Below are positions 1 through 11,919 of a stretch of DNA of 64,000 bases, one piece after another. Within the stretch, counting starts at the first letter, position 1. Each line of letters starts with the position of its first letter. Made by a program: the position numbers and the translations under genes. The stretch is taken from the NCBI GenBank assembly GCA_019137255.1, contig WPDH01000050.1:62001-126000 (forward strand), in the 5' to 3' direction. Under the pieces are notes generated by a model. That model saw only the letters and a list, made by a program, of their open reading frames with translations. It did no database searches and had not been told where the DNA came from. This stretch comes from Corinectria fuckeliana. Its lineage: Eukaryota > Ascomycota > Sordariomycetes > Hypocreales > Nectriaceae.

Positions 1-199
1 TACTATCCTAAGTAACTTAAAATTAGATAATAATAATAATAAGATAACTATAAAACTTAAACATATAAACTAATAAATATATAAGAAGATTATTAACCTC
101 TATAAGGCCTTAAAAGATATATTTAATAAGAATATTATATATTTCTAAGACCTTAAATAGCATATTATAGCACTTACTATAGCTTAAGCTTAGATAATA

Positions 200-1100
200 C
201 AGCTAAGGCTTAATAATAACCATATTATTAGTTCTTTATAAGAGCATATTAAATAACTTAGTAATAAATAGCTAAACACCCGTGAAGAATAATATCACTA
301 AATTAAATAGTTTAATAGTTTTAAGGCTATACTAACTATACTCTGTCTAAGAGATATAAGAGAAACTCTTAAGCTTAAGTAACTACTAACTTTTAATAGT
401 ACCCCTAAGAAACTCTAAGAGTATCTTACCTAGCTTAAATTATACTATATATACTATCTAATAATATTTATAAGTAAACCTCTTAAAGTATAATATATAA
501 TAAGATTACTTACTAGAAAAGCCTTATAAGAAATAAAACTATACCTAAGAGATTTTATTAAGAAACCTAAAAAACTTTATAAAGCTAAAACTAATAAGCT
601 CTTTAGTAATTTTATCTTATATAAAGAAAAACTTATTAGTACCTATAGAGAATAAGATAAAAAGTATAATATGCTCTTAGCTATATATAAGTTAAGGCAG
701 AATAAGACTGCTTTAAAATACTTATTAGACTATAAGTACTTTACAGCTAAGCTTAACCTAAGTGATAAGAACTAGATTAATAAGTTCTATTAAGGATTAA
801 AAGATAAAATTAAAAATAAGATCTATAAGATTCTTATACTTTTTAATACTTTTAATAAATATATTAAACTTTATATGCTTATTAATAATTAACTATTTAA
901 AAGATAAATAAAAAGAAGAAAAGTAAACTCTAATAGCTAAAAGAAAAAGAAAAATTATTTTAATACTAGCTAATAACAAAACAGAAATACCTCCTATAAG
1001 ACTTAGCCTAGCTTTATAGAACTAGAAGTTATATAATAAGACTACTCTAAGGTAAAGTACTAGAATTATAAAGAAATAGGATATTTTAAAAGCAAGTATT
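200..1100 (+). pseudogene. gag relic with converted CCHC zinc knuckle
   Basis: Plus-strand gag-like reading, broken by stops, matches the general pattern of a Retrotrans_gag capsid region followed by a zinc knuckle. At 1058-1099 the spacing C-x2-C-x4-H-x4-C is kept exactly, but all four ligand codons now read TAT or TAC (tyrosine). That is what G-to-A in TGY codons and C-to-T in a CAY codon would produce. The start is not determinable. Confidence 0.8.
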
Positions 1101-2689
1101 AAAAACCTAAATCAGGATAAAAATATAAGCTTATACCTAAAGGTAAGCATATCTAATTTACTAACTACTAGTATAAAACTATATAAACTACTATTTACAC
1201 TAAGACTATTATTATAGCTAGATAAGGTTATAATAAGACAGGAGTACTAATAAACTCACTCTAGCTACTCTTAAGTAATAAGTATAAAACTAAGAAGGCT
1301 ACTAAAAACACTCTATATAATAACCCTAAAACTAGCTGCTTTATTAGTAAGCCTACTAAACTAGCTCTTAAAAAAACCTAAAAGGGAAAAATATAAACTA
1401 TCTTAAGACTATAAAGACTAGTCCCTAAAGAAAAACCCTAACTAGAATTTAATAGGAAAACTCTAGTAATAACTAAAAGGTCCTACTAGTAACTAACTAT
1501 AGAAATTAAGATTTCTAACTAGTAACTAAGATAAAATAAGAGCTCTAAAGTAATTACTATTAGCTTTAACACTATTAAAGACTTTAGTACTATACTATTA
1601 TAGTAGTAAACAAAAGATAAATAAATCTGCTAATAGTATTATATATAACAGGAAGGTGTTTCTAGTGTGAAAGCAGAATATAAAGCTAGATAAGCTAGGC
1701 AGCTTAGCCTTTCTATCACAAATAATAATATTTACACACTTATAAATAACTACCCTAGTAGTATTAAGACTAATTCTATAGATAATACTAGTTTAGAGGA
1801 GGAAAATAACTTAGCTTATATTAATTTAAACAGCTAACAACCCTAGTAGATAATAAATACTTATAATAAGATAGGCGCTAAATACTAGAAAACTATAAAA
1901 GATAAATACTAATAGCTTATCTATAAGACTATAAATATCTATAAAGGTGATACTATTTATATCTAAGCTCTACTATACTATCTTATATAGTATAATCTTA
2001 ACTAACTAAGAATAGAAATTAGTAATAATTAATAACTATACCTGTTATATAAGAAATATTAATAGATCTCTTAGATATTATACTTCTTCCACTCCTATAG
2101 AGACTATATAAGAGATAAAATAACTAATAACTATTACCTTATAAAGGTTTAAAAGTACCTAATAGATAACTTATACTTTAAACTAGAAACCTTAGACTAT
2201 TAAATAATATATTTAATCTTAACTAATAAAATTATAATCTTAGAGGAGAAAGATAATTACTTTATAAAAGAATATCTTAAAGGACTAGCAGACCTAAGAG
2301 ATTACCCCTACACAGAATGTAAGATATATATATATACTAAGATTTAGAAATAGTATAATATAATAACCTGCTTAGCTAACTATATAATAAACTATAAAAA
2401 TAAGAACTATAAAGAATATACAGCTAAAATATAAGAAATCTATAATAAGATATATAAAATACACTAAGAAGGATTCTATTTTCTTACATAAACTAGAGGA
2501 AATAATAAAGACTAAGAATAGTATATAAAAGTCTAATAATATATAAAAAACAACTAATACTACTTATAAAAGAGTAATAAGTAAGTAAGAAAAAAAAGAG
2601 TAAATCACCTTTAATAAAAGCTCTATATATAATAAAATTAGTAGTAAAATAAAAAACACTTAAGCTATAAGTATAAGTTAGAAATATAT

Positions 2690-5600
2690 AGCTTATTATA
2701 TTAGTAGATAATAAAGCTAAAGTATTATATATTAACCCTAGTATAGTTAATAAGCTAAAACTACTATAAAAGAATAAAAATAACCTATATATAATATATA
2801 ACCTTAAAAGTAATATATTTTTATATAATAATAAGTAGATAACTTAACAGATTAATCACCTAAAAATTCTTATTAATAGATAAAACTAAGATATTACCTT
2901 TAATATTATACTTATAATATATTATAATATTATTCTTAAGTATCTATAGCTAAGAAAATATAACCCTAATATTAACTAGAGAACTAGCCAGATATAAGCC
3001 GATTTTAATAACATACTCTCTAGTGATAATAAAGGCTTAGAAGAAGAAAGATCTCTAATCCTAACTCTTAATAAGATAGAGAGTAAGAATTTACATAAGG
3101 ATATAATAGATATCTTAGCACCCCTAAAGGGAATATAATATAAATAATAAAAAGAGAAGAAATAAATACTCTAAAGAACTATTAGAGCCCTAAGAAAATA
3201 GTTTGTATAGATAAATAGTAACCTTAAGCAGAATAATAAACTACTAGAAGATAAAAGACTTAAGAATATATTAGTAAAGTATTATATCTATAAAAAACTC
3301 TTTATAAAAGAACTTAAGACTAGACTACTAGAATTTAGTTAATAAGATTATAAAATTATCCTAAAAGATAAAATATTACCTATATTTTATAAGATTTTTA
3401 ACCTTAATAAAATATAACTATAAACACTTAAGAAATATATTAAAGATATACTATATAAAAGATATATTAAGATCTCTAAGTTATTAGTAGGCTATCTAGT
3501 AATATTTATTTCTAAAAAAAATAGAAAACTCTAACTTATTATAAACTATAGATAATTAAATAATATTATACTTAAAGATTAAACCTTATTACCTCTTATT
3601 ATAAAGCTTAAAAACTAACTCTATAAGATAAAAGTATTTATAGTACTAGATCTTAAGAGAGTATATAATCTTATTTATATTAAGAAAAGATATAAATAAA
3701 AGACTACTTTTAAAATAAAGTTTAGACTTTATAAGTATCTTATTATACCTTTTAGACTTATAAATATACTAGTAATATTTTAATATATAATTAATAATAT
3801 ACTATAAGAGTATCTTAATATTTTTATTATATACTACCTAGATAATATTCTAATCTTCTCTAAAAGTAAAAAAGAATATATAAAATATATCTATAAGATA
3901 CTATAAGTACTATAAGATACTAATCTCTTAGTTAAACTAAAGAAGAGCTATTTTTATATTAACTAAGTAGAATTTCTTAGATATATAATCTCTTATAATA
4001 AGATTAGAATAAATCTAAAGAAAATCACTATAGTAAGCAAATAGAAAAAACTAAAAGACCTTAAGAAAGTATAATTCTTTCTAGGTTTTACTAACTACTA
4101 TAAAAGATTTATTAAAAACTTTAGTAGTTATACTATACTACTTACCTATCTTACTAGAAAAGAAAAAGTATTTAGATAGAATACTATTATATAAAAGACC
4201 TTTAATAATATTAAATAATTAATTCTTAGTAAACTTATTCTTATTATATTTAACCTAAAATAAGAAATTAAACTAGAAATAGATTTATTAGACTTTATAT
4301 AAGAAGTATAAATTAGATAATAGGATAATAATAGAATATTATACTTTATTATTTTCTTCTCTTATAAGATATATAGTACTAAACTTAATTACCTTATTTA
4401 TAATAAAGAATTTCTTATAATTATTAATATATTTAAAGAATTCTAATATTACCTCCTAAGAAGTAAACACTAAGTTAAGATCTATATAAACTATAAGAAT
4501 ATTACTTACTTTATAACTACCTAATAACTTATAAGATAATAACTATACTATACTAAATACCTTTTAGAATTTAACTATATAATTATTTATAAAAGCAGAT
4601 CTAAAAATAAATAAGCTAATACTATAAGTTAATAAGCTAACTTTAATAATAAAAAGCAAGAAATTAGTAAATAACTTTTATACTTTATGCCTAAAAAACA
4701 CCTTAAATAGAAGTATATTATAATAAACTAAAAGTTACTACTAAGGCTAAAATATATTATACTACTTAAATAATATTATATTCTTATAGATAAAGAAATA
4801 TAATCCTTAAGTGATAAATATACCTAATACCTCTTAGGTAGAAAAATTAAACTTAATAATTTTAAGACTAAGTTTATTATAAATACCCTTTATAAATAAG
4901 AAGATAAATATAATAATAATAAAAGAAAACTTATCTCTATCTTTAAAAAACACTATAAAGAAAATAACTTAAATAATAATATATATATTATACTCACTAG
5001 ATATAATAACTATTCTAAGAAAGATAAACTTAGATAGGATTAGATTCTACTTAAAAGATACCTAAAGCTCTTAAGATAACTAGAGGACTATTAATTTAAC
5101 TAAGTTACTAATAACTCTCTAAGAATAAGACTTATTAGAATAGATAAAAACAGTAAAATTATTATTCTAAGAAATATAAAAGATTACCTTATATAATATT
5201 ATTATAATTAAGTATATAATAAAAATATCTATTATATTATAACTTAGATAAAAGTACTTTATACTATAAAAAATATATATAGTACTATATAGAACTTAAT
5301 AGCTAAATACCCTAAGTATCCTAAAAACTAACTTTATATTATAAGAATACTAGCTATAATATATATAATAAAATAAGAAAACTTACTACTTAAGTAAATC
5401 TAGAAGTATAATAATATACTACCTAAAGATAAATATATAGTTAAGTAGTAAGTTCTTAAAAAACTATAATACTAGCTTATATAGGAAATATATAAACACT
5501 TACTATATAAATATTAAAAAGTTAATAAAACTCTTAATAGAGTTAAAATAATATACTAATTTCTTAGAATAAAACAAATTATTAAAAATATTATAACTTA

Positions 5601-6340
5601 GTATAACTTTTATATAAAAACTAAGACTTAATACTATAAACTATATAAAAAACTATAACTATTACTAGTCGCTAAGTGACCTTAAGACTTAGTTATAATA
5701 GATTTTATTATAAAACTACCTCTATTAGAAGATCTTATAATAGGAACCTTTTATAATAGTATTCTTATTATTATAAACAGACTTATAAAATTTTCCTATT
5801 TTATATCTTATTAAAAAGTAATAGATATAAAGTAGTTTACTTATATCTTTTTATAAAATATTATTTATATTTATAAACTTTCTATAGAGATTCTCTCTAA
5901 TAAAAGAACTCTATTTATTTTAAAGTTTTAGTAATTACTTATAAACTACTTAAGATTAAACTACTAACTTACTATAGTATTCTAAGTATAAGTTAATAGA
6001 CAGATAGAACAAATAAACTAAATACTAAAATAGTACTTTTAATACTATATTAACTATAAACAGAATAACTAGGTTAAGAAGCTCCTAACTATATAGCTAA
6101 GCTATAATACCTCTATTTATAAAAGTATAAAAACTATACTAGTATATACTAATTTTAGATTTACTTTTAATACTTATAAAATAAGCTAAGATAGATTAAT
6201 TATCTCTAAAGCTATACTTATATTAGAAAAATTAAAAAATCTATATAAAAAACTAAAAACTAAACTTAAATTTATTAGAAACTAGATAAAAAAATACTAT
6301 AACCTAAAAAGGATAAAAAGACTATCCTTTTAGGAGAAAG
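2690..6340 (+). pseudogene. pol relic: protease, reverse transcriptase, RNase H, integrase
   Basis: Protease: the D-(S/T)-G-A active-site region is visible as DNKA at 2707-2718. Reverse transcriptase: the Y-x-D-D box reads YLDNILIFS at 3835-3861, so the second catalytic aspartate is now asparagine. RNase H is recognised around 4250-4560 from the region preceding a YLL-x-SKH stretch. Integrase: DFIIKLP near 5701 marks the first catalytic aspartate; the second aspartate region (near 5770) reads as asparagine, and the conserved TDGQTER-type motif near 5995-6020 is degraded to VNRQIEQ. Stops are frequent. Known family order for Ty3/gypsy is PR-RT-RH-IN, as seen here. Confidence 0.88.
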
Positions 6341-6389
6341 ATATAGTTTACCTTATAATAAAAAATATTAAAATAAAATAATAAAATAA

Positions 6390-6693
6390 AAAACTAGACT
6401 ATAAATTTATTAGACCTTATAAAATTATTAAAAAAATCTTAGAAAATAACTACTAGTTAGACTTACTACTAAAAGTCAGACTTTACCTGGTTTTTTATAT
6501 CTTACTCTTTAAGACTATAAAAGATATAATTTATACTAAGATTAGTAATAAATATAAAACTAAGGTTAAAAGACTAAAAGAGTATATAATAAAAGCTATT
6601 CTTAATATAAGAATAAGAAATAAGTAAACTAAGTATCTTATTAAATAGAAAGACTATCCTAAGAGTGATAATTAATAAGAACTAGCTAAAAAT
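6390..6693 (+). pseudogene. integrase GPY/F module and chromodomain relic
   Basis: Near 6395-6470 a KLDYKFIRPYKI reading corresponds to the GPY/F module of Ty3/gypsy integrases. At about 6578-6693 a chromodomain is readable through three stop codons: EYIIKAIL, then RIRNK, then KYLIK followed by a stop where W is expected, then KDYPKSDN and ELAKN. The aromatic and Glu/Asn landmarks of the chromodomain fold are in the right order. In the family this domain directs integration to heterochromatin. Confidence 0.85.
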
Positions 6694-7396
6694 ATTACTT
6701 ATACTTAACACCTCCTAAAGGAATTTCACTAATAATACTAAAAGAAGTTATAGAGAAATCACTAAGAATAGAGAACTAATTAAGCAAATCTATAGTATTA
6801 GCACTTTATATCTTACTAATAGCTTACTATTTAGAAAGAATAGTATCCTCTTAGATATAAATACTATCTGTCTTATTTATATCTTATATACCTTATGTAA
6901 ACAGAAATAAACTATACTCTTTTAAAACCTTCTTTTACTAATAAAAACATAATAAACAAGATAACACCTTAGCTAATATATTTTCAGTTTATTTAATATT
7001 AGACTTAATCTTACGCTATATCTTAAGAGTATATATCACTACCTAGGAAAAATCAGCAGGATATTAAGAAGAAACATCTAGAAGACTCTTATAAAATATT
7101 ATAATATTAGAACTATTATAAGAATAACTATACTAAATATACTCTTTATAATAAGAAGATTTCCCTAATATCTAATAGACTAACTATCTCTTAAAATAGT
7201 ATAAATAAGATATAACTTTATAACTTTTAGATTTAATAGTTTATACTAAAAGAGATTACTAAGTGGTTTTATATAATTTAACAACTTAACCTAATATAAT
7301 AGTTAGAGATAGAAATACTTTATAAGTCTAGGTTAGACTTATATAGGAAATACTAGGGTACTAAGCCTTATATGTGGTCTTAAGATAAGACTAAAT

Positions 7397-7406
7397 AGAG
7401 GGGAGA
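7397..7406 (+). other. polypurine tract
   Basis: Purine-only decamer immediately before the 3' LTR, the usual primer for plus-strand DNA synthesis. Confidence 0.6.
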
Positions 7407-7749
7407 TATTATATTACAGCCTAGGTTAAGACTAGGCGGTTATAACTAGCAGAACTATAATATACCTACTTTTTCTCACTTATTACTATTAGATCACCTA
7501 GATTATACTATAATTCTAGTAATCCCTAGGGAATAACTAATTATAAAAAGATCATAATAGTCTTATTATAATCTAGGATAATAGATCACCTGGATTATTA
7601 CTATAATCTAGTGATCTAATATAAGTATATATATATATTTACTTAGCACTTTTCTAGAGATAGCCTTACTAGCTATTAACCACACTTAGTTATATTAAAT
7701 CTACTATTCTACTATTACTAGACTATAACTTATATTACTTACTATAACA
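7407..7749 (+). repeat. 3' LTR of the chromovirus
   Basis: About 343 bp running from TATTATATTACAGCC (probably TG... before RIP) to ACTATAACA. It starts directly after the polypurine tract and ends in CA. AT-rich TATA-like sequence lies near 7620-7640. Without the 5' LTR in view the boundaries cannot be confirmed by comparison. Confidence 0.6.
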
Positions 7750-9404
7750 TCTTAAACCACTTGTTTAAATACTCTCACATCCTAGACCTATCTTATACCC
7801 TTAGGATAGACTTAGCTGTTATACTAAGGGATTACCTCTTGCTTATAGTAGTCTTATATTACCTTTTTAGTAGGAATATTATAGTTCTCTTTTATAAACT
7901 GATTATAGATCTCTTAAAAGATAATACTTAGATTCTTACTATTTTTAGTATAAGTATATATTAGGTCTTAAAGTAGTTTATAGTAATTACTAAGAGGGTT
8001 TTAATATAAGAGTATAGCTAAGCTGAGGGCTTGCTAAGAGCTTGCTAAGAGCTCTCTTATAACCTGTTGTATAGTATAATTAAGTGACGCAGCTTACTCA
8101 AATTGTTTAATCTTTTTAGCCTTACAGCTAGGACTTTCTATTAAAGGTTAGGTATACTACCCTAACTCTTACACTTAACTAGCTATATAAAAAGTTTACT
8201 TAAAAACCTTATAGTAAATATCTAATAAGTAAATAGTATTAAAATATATACTATAAAACTATTATAAAGCTATTATATAGCTAGACCTTATTAGTTACTA
8301 GTTATATTATTAACTAAACTAATAGATATAAATAAACTTTATAACTAAGGTATAATTATAGCTATAAAGGTATATTAAACTAAGCTTTATTTAGAGGAGA
8401 TTTAACCTAAGTAGTACTTTAAGTGCTTTTACTTTAAATATATTATATAATACTATTAGAAACAAGCTAGATATAGCTATTATAAGAGAGCTTATTATAT
8501 AAGAGATATAATATATCCTACTTTTACTAGTAAGATTCTTTTAGTATATTATAATTATAATAGCTTACACTTAGTATAGTCTTATATATATTATATAGTG
8601 TAGAAAGAGTAGAAATAAGTAAGAAATACTTACTTAGAGAGACTTATATAGTCTAGTATTTTAAGTGAGTAGTATAAATATATAGTATACTTATTATAAG
8701 ATATAATAGTACTAATACTAGTACTAATTATAGTACTAAACTTTCTAGCCTAAAGAGGGCTTAAATAGCTTTTAAAGCAGTCTTAAGCTAGGCTAGATTT
8801 AGGCTTAAGTTTAGCTTTTATAGTATTTAGACTAATTAACTAACTAAGAGAGTAAATACTATTAAAAGTTAGAGAAGGTATACTAATACTAGTTAGTAAT
8901 AAGAATAATACCTAAAAGGATAAGAAGAATAAGTAGTATAAGCGACTTAGACTTAACCTAAAATTAATTAAATTCTAGTATATAATTTAGGCTAAGCCTT
9001 ATAAGGATTTATTAAGATAAATATATAACTAGCTTTTCTTATAAAGCAGACCTGCCTAAAACTTATACTACTATATATATATACTAAGCCTAACTTAGTT
9101 CTCTCTTAGGTAAGAGTAGTAAGAGGTTTTTTATCTTATAGCTTATTATTAGGGTTTTCCCCTCTATTATAAACTAGTCTAAGCTACTTAGAAGAAGGTC
9201 TAGATAACTATAGAGTTAAAATAGTATATAAATAAATAAATAAATAAATAAATACTTAAGTAAGTATTAAAATTTTATATATAATTTCTTAAGTAATTTA
9301 AAAGTTACTATTTAAAGTAATATAAAATCTTTTTAAGTATTAGAAAAATATAAATAGCTTTTTAATCTAAATATAATATAAAAAATAAATCTTAGTAATG
9401 TAAT
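7750..9404. other. AT-rich degenerate DNA, no gene recognised
   Basis: Same RIP-like composition as the retrotransposon but no protein domain could be read in any frame. It could be a second, more decayed element. A short tandem duplication of GCTTGCTAAGA lies near 8031-8053. Confidence 0.5.
9229..9254. repeat. (AAAT)n microsatellite
   Basis: Six uninterrupted AAAT units in the AT-rich tract. Confidence 0.9.
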
Positions 9405-9610
9405 AGTTGGCGCCGACTCTGTTGACACTTAACGCAAGCCTTTAGGGCTTAACCCTAGGGCTCGCCTAAATAGTGGGCTAGCAGCCCCTTTAAGAACGCT
9501 AAACGAGCACTCGCTAAATGCTCATCAAGTGAAAGCTTTATAATATACTAATACCTACCTTTATGATCTCTGTGTTTGCACCCTGGTGAGACTAACCCTT
9601 ACAAGTAAAT
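9405..9610. other. Short island of normal composition inside RIP DNA
   Basis: About 200 bp with ordinary GC content, CpA and TpG dinucleotides, between two strongly AT-rich stretches. It contains the palindromes GGCGCC and CCCTAGGG. No ORF or RNA gene was recognised. It may be a unique-sequence remnant between two repeats. Confidence 0.45.
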
Positions 9611-10068
9611 TATTTTTTAACTATTCTTAGTTATATTTAAGAAAAAGCTAAATTTTGTTTTTTAAAGATTTATTTTAACAATATTATTTAATAACTTTCT
9701 AATTATAAGAAATTTCTTAGTAAGAAGACTACTTTTATAATAATTATTTTTAATATATAATTATAAGATTTATTAAAGATTTTTATTATCTATTTTAAAA
9801 AACTTACCCTAAGAAATTTATATTAAGGTTTACTAGTAAACTACTAGTAAACCTTAACTAATCTTATACCTCTTATTACTAGCTTACTCTTTAGTAAAAA
9901 GTCTTTAAACTTTAGATATAGTCTCTTTTATATATATAAAATATATAGTAAAACTTTTATTATTTTTAGTTAATAGTCTAATTTAATATAGAATTTTAAA
10001 GTATTAGAGTTTTAGTGGAAAAGGTGGTCTAAAAGGGGGGGCTGTCCATAAGTGGGGGGGGGGGGACT
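9611..10068 (+). mobile_element. Single right end of a Fot1-like TIR transposon
   Basis: A terminal repeat at about 10018-10068 (GGTGGTCT, then a G-tract, then AAGT, then a run of twelve or more G, then ACT) is followed by TA. It is nearly the same as the two TIRs of the complete element at 50383-52231, and the adjacent AT-rich DNA probably belongs to the element. No matching left end (TAAGTCCCC) was found upstream, so the copy is truncated or rearranged. Confidence 0.65.
9823..9857. repeat. Perfect 16-bp inverted repeat with 3-nt loop
   Basis: TTAAGGTTTACTAGTA, loop AAC, then its exact reverse complement. It lies inside AT-rich DNA 200 bp before a transposon end. It may be an internal hairpin of that element. 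Confidence 0.75.
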
Positions 10069-10070
10069 TA

Positions 10071-10790
10071 ACGCTGATCCCGGCTTGGTTCAGCACGCGC
10101 ATCGGCCTCGCTGTCGGCATCGCTTCGTCCGGCTCCTCGCTGGGCGGTGTCGTCTAATCTATCTACCCCATCGTGCTCTACCACCTCACCTCGGACGTCG
10201 GCTTTCCCTGGGCCGTATAGTGCGTCGGCTTCATCGCCCTCGCGACCTTTATGGTCCCATTGGCCGTGCTCTACCCAGCAGACGGCTTCACCGACACGTC
10301 GCTGGTCTTCTACACGGCTGACACCTTTAACGCCGGGTCGATTATAGGGCGGATCCTTCCTAACGCGCTGTCCAATTGCATCGGCGTGTTCAGCACCATG
10401 GCGCCGTTCACCGTGCTACTGGGCGTCACGATGCTGTGTCTGCTCGGTGTGCACAACACAGTAGGAATGCTCGCTAAGGCCGTCGTCACGGGCTTGTTAC
10501 GCGGCGTCGTGGTCGCGCTGCCGCCCGTGTGCTACCGCGCCCTCACGGAGAACAAGTCCATGCTCGGCACGCACATCTGCCAAAGGTTTGCCATGGGTGG
10601 ACTCGGCCTGTTGACAGGCGGGCCGAGTGCGGGTGTTATTCTCGGGACCGTTGATCCGCTGACTTTCGCATTTCATCGGCTGTCACAAGGTTCCTCTCAT
10701 GACAAGCTTCCTAGGCCCGTTGGTCTTCCAAAGGTTGATCTATTTGACCCCTCTCAACGAATCTTGATGCCTTCAACAACCGAGCATTGA
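10071..10790 (+). pseudogene. MCT-family (monocarboxylate/riboflavin-type) MFS transporter, 5'-truncated pseudogene
   Basis: Reading in one frame from 10074 gives membrane segments of the MCT branch of the major facilitator superfamily: WFSTRIGLAVGIASSGSSLG, then IYPIVLYHL, then GFPWAV and GFIALAT. The later half includes GSIIGRILPNALSN, typical of the family's helix 8-9 region. In-frame TAA (10155-10157) and TAG (10218-10220) interrupt it. The N-terminal half is missing because the transposon end stops at 10068-10070. The first internal ATG that opens a long frame is 10251 (179 codons). The tail after about 10680 is probably not native. CpA-to-TpA change explains the TAG more readily than the TAA, which sits in a small insertion. 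Confidence 0.8.
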
Positions 10791-11919
10791 ACCTTCATGC
10801 CTAGTCATCCTAGATGGCACGCGTCCTGTGCCTTCCTACGGGCCAATTCGTGCATTTAAAGACCTTCCTTTCCCGTTAGGATACATATAAATCAACATCT
10901 TTTATCCATTGATCCCGACCGTCAGATGCAATAGTTTACGTAGTATCGCGGTGTAGTAGCCTGCGTAGCTGGGTTGATATTTTTTTTGTGCTCGAATTAC
11001 AAGGTCTGGGCTCGCGCTGAACATCAAGGCTTAATTAAGCTTAACTCTCTAAAGTTGGCTAGGTGCTCTTCAAAGATGGCTTCCCTGCTTACTAGTAACC
11101 TACCTAGCGAAGCTTGAGCTTATCTTATAGTGCAGATGGAACCACATCTGTTGCTTGTTACTCAGGCAGCCTTAGTGTCGCTATCCCTTGAGGCGATCCG
11201 ATGTGCTCAGGGGCACTAATCTAGCTCAGTTGCTCGTATAAGGTGCGCTGCCGTTGCGCAGGCGCAAAATTAATCATTGGGAATATGCGCATGTCTGCAG
11301 GTTCGAATTGAAGAGCCCGTAGGCATATTTACGACAGTGGAGAGCAGCTCTGTTTAATCTTGCTAGCACTACGATGTGCCAGACGCCGGGCATGACATAT
11401 TAGTCTGAATATGCGTAGACAACGGCACCGGCAGCGATACTGTAAAAACACGCCATAATGTGCAAGTGTCACAAAATAATATTGCACTTGTTTCCGGCAC
11501 GGGAACTCCATTCGCACGACACGCAGCTCGTTGCCCAGGATTGGAGCTGAGGCTGGCTCACAGTAGGCCAGGTCAATGAATGGTACGACCAAACTTGGTA
11601 AGCATCCGGTGTGTCACCGCGGAATAAACCGCAAAATCCTACAAATTGGGGTTGCAGAGTTGCGTCACTCCCTCCCACAAGTGTTGTGTAAATTCCGGCA
11701 AGCTTAGGGCTGCTGAATGACATATCGAATTGTTTCCTTCTCTGGACTAGTGTGGCATACAAAGCCATGGTTTGACGAGCACTTGATCCTAATTGGCTGA
11801 AAATAGGATCGGCTGGTCAAGGTTGGAGGCTCTATGAATCAATCAATACATCGTCTACCCAAAGACCTGTCGAGAAATATTAACTTCTATCAAGTCTCCG
11901 TTGCTCAAAGCTGTCCATC
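10791..11919. other. Intergenic, no gene recognised
   Basis: Mixed composition with no convincing reading frame. At 11222-11310 there is a sequence with tRNA-like A-box and B-box motifs, but without a foldable T-stem (see rejected items). Confidence 0.5.

Larger units (their letters stand above)
1..7749 (+). mobile_element. Ty3/gypsy chromovirus retrotransposon, RIP-degraded, 5' end outside the window
   Basis: This is a long terminal repeat retrotransposon on the plus strand, read through many stop codons. Domains appear in the Ty3/gypsy order: gag with a zinc knuckle (about 200-1100), aspartic protease (about 2690-2770), reverse transcriptase (about 3440-4150), RNase H (about 4250-4560), integrase (about 5440-6340), GPY/F module (about 6390-6480) and chromodomain (about 6578-6693), followed by a polypurine tract and a 3' LTR. 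Base composition is extremely AT-rich, with CpA and TpG nearly absent and TpA dominant, the signature of RIP. The chromodomain places it among chromoviruses. The 5' LTR and primer binding site are not seen and should lie left of position 1. No part is likely to encode a working protein. Confidence 0.93.

Noticed and set aside
9448..9475. Telomere-like hexamers TTAGGG and TAACCC close together
   Set aside because: Only one unit in each orientation; no tandem array, so chance is enough.
11222..11310. tRNA-like sequence with A-box TAGCTCAGTTG and B-box GGTTCGAATTG
   Set aside because: The boxes are 70 bases apart and look right, but no T-stem, acceptor stem or sensible anticodon arm can be paired. 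It may be a tRNA-derived fragment; not called as a gene.
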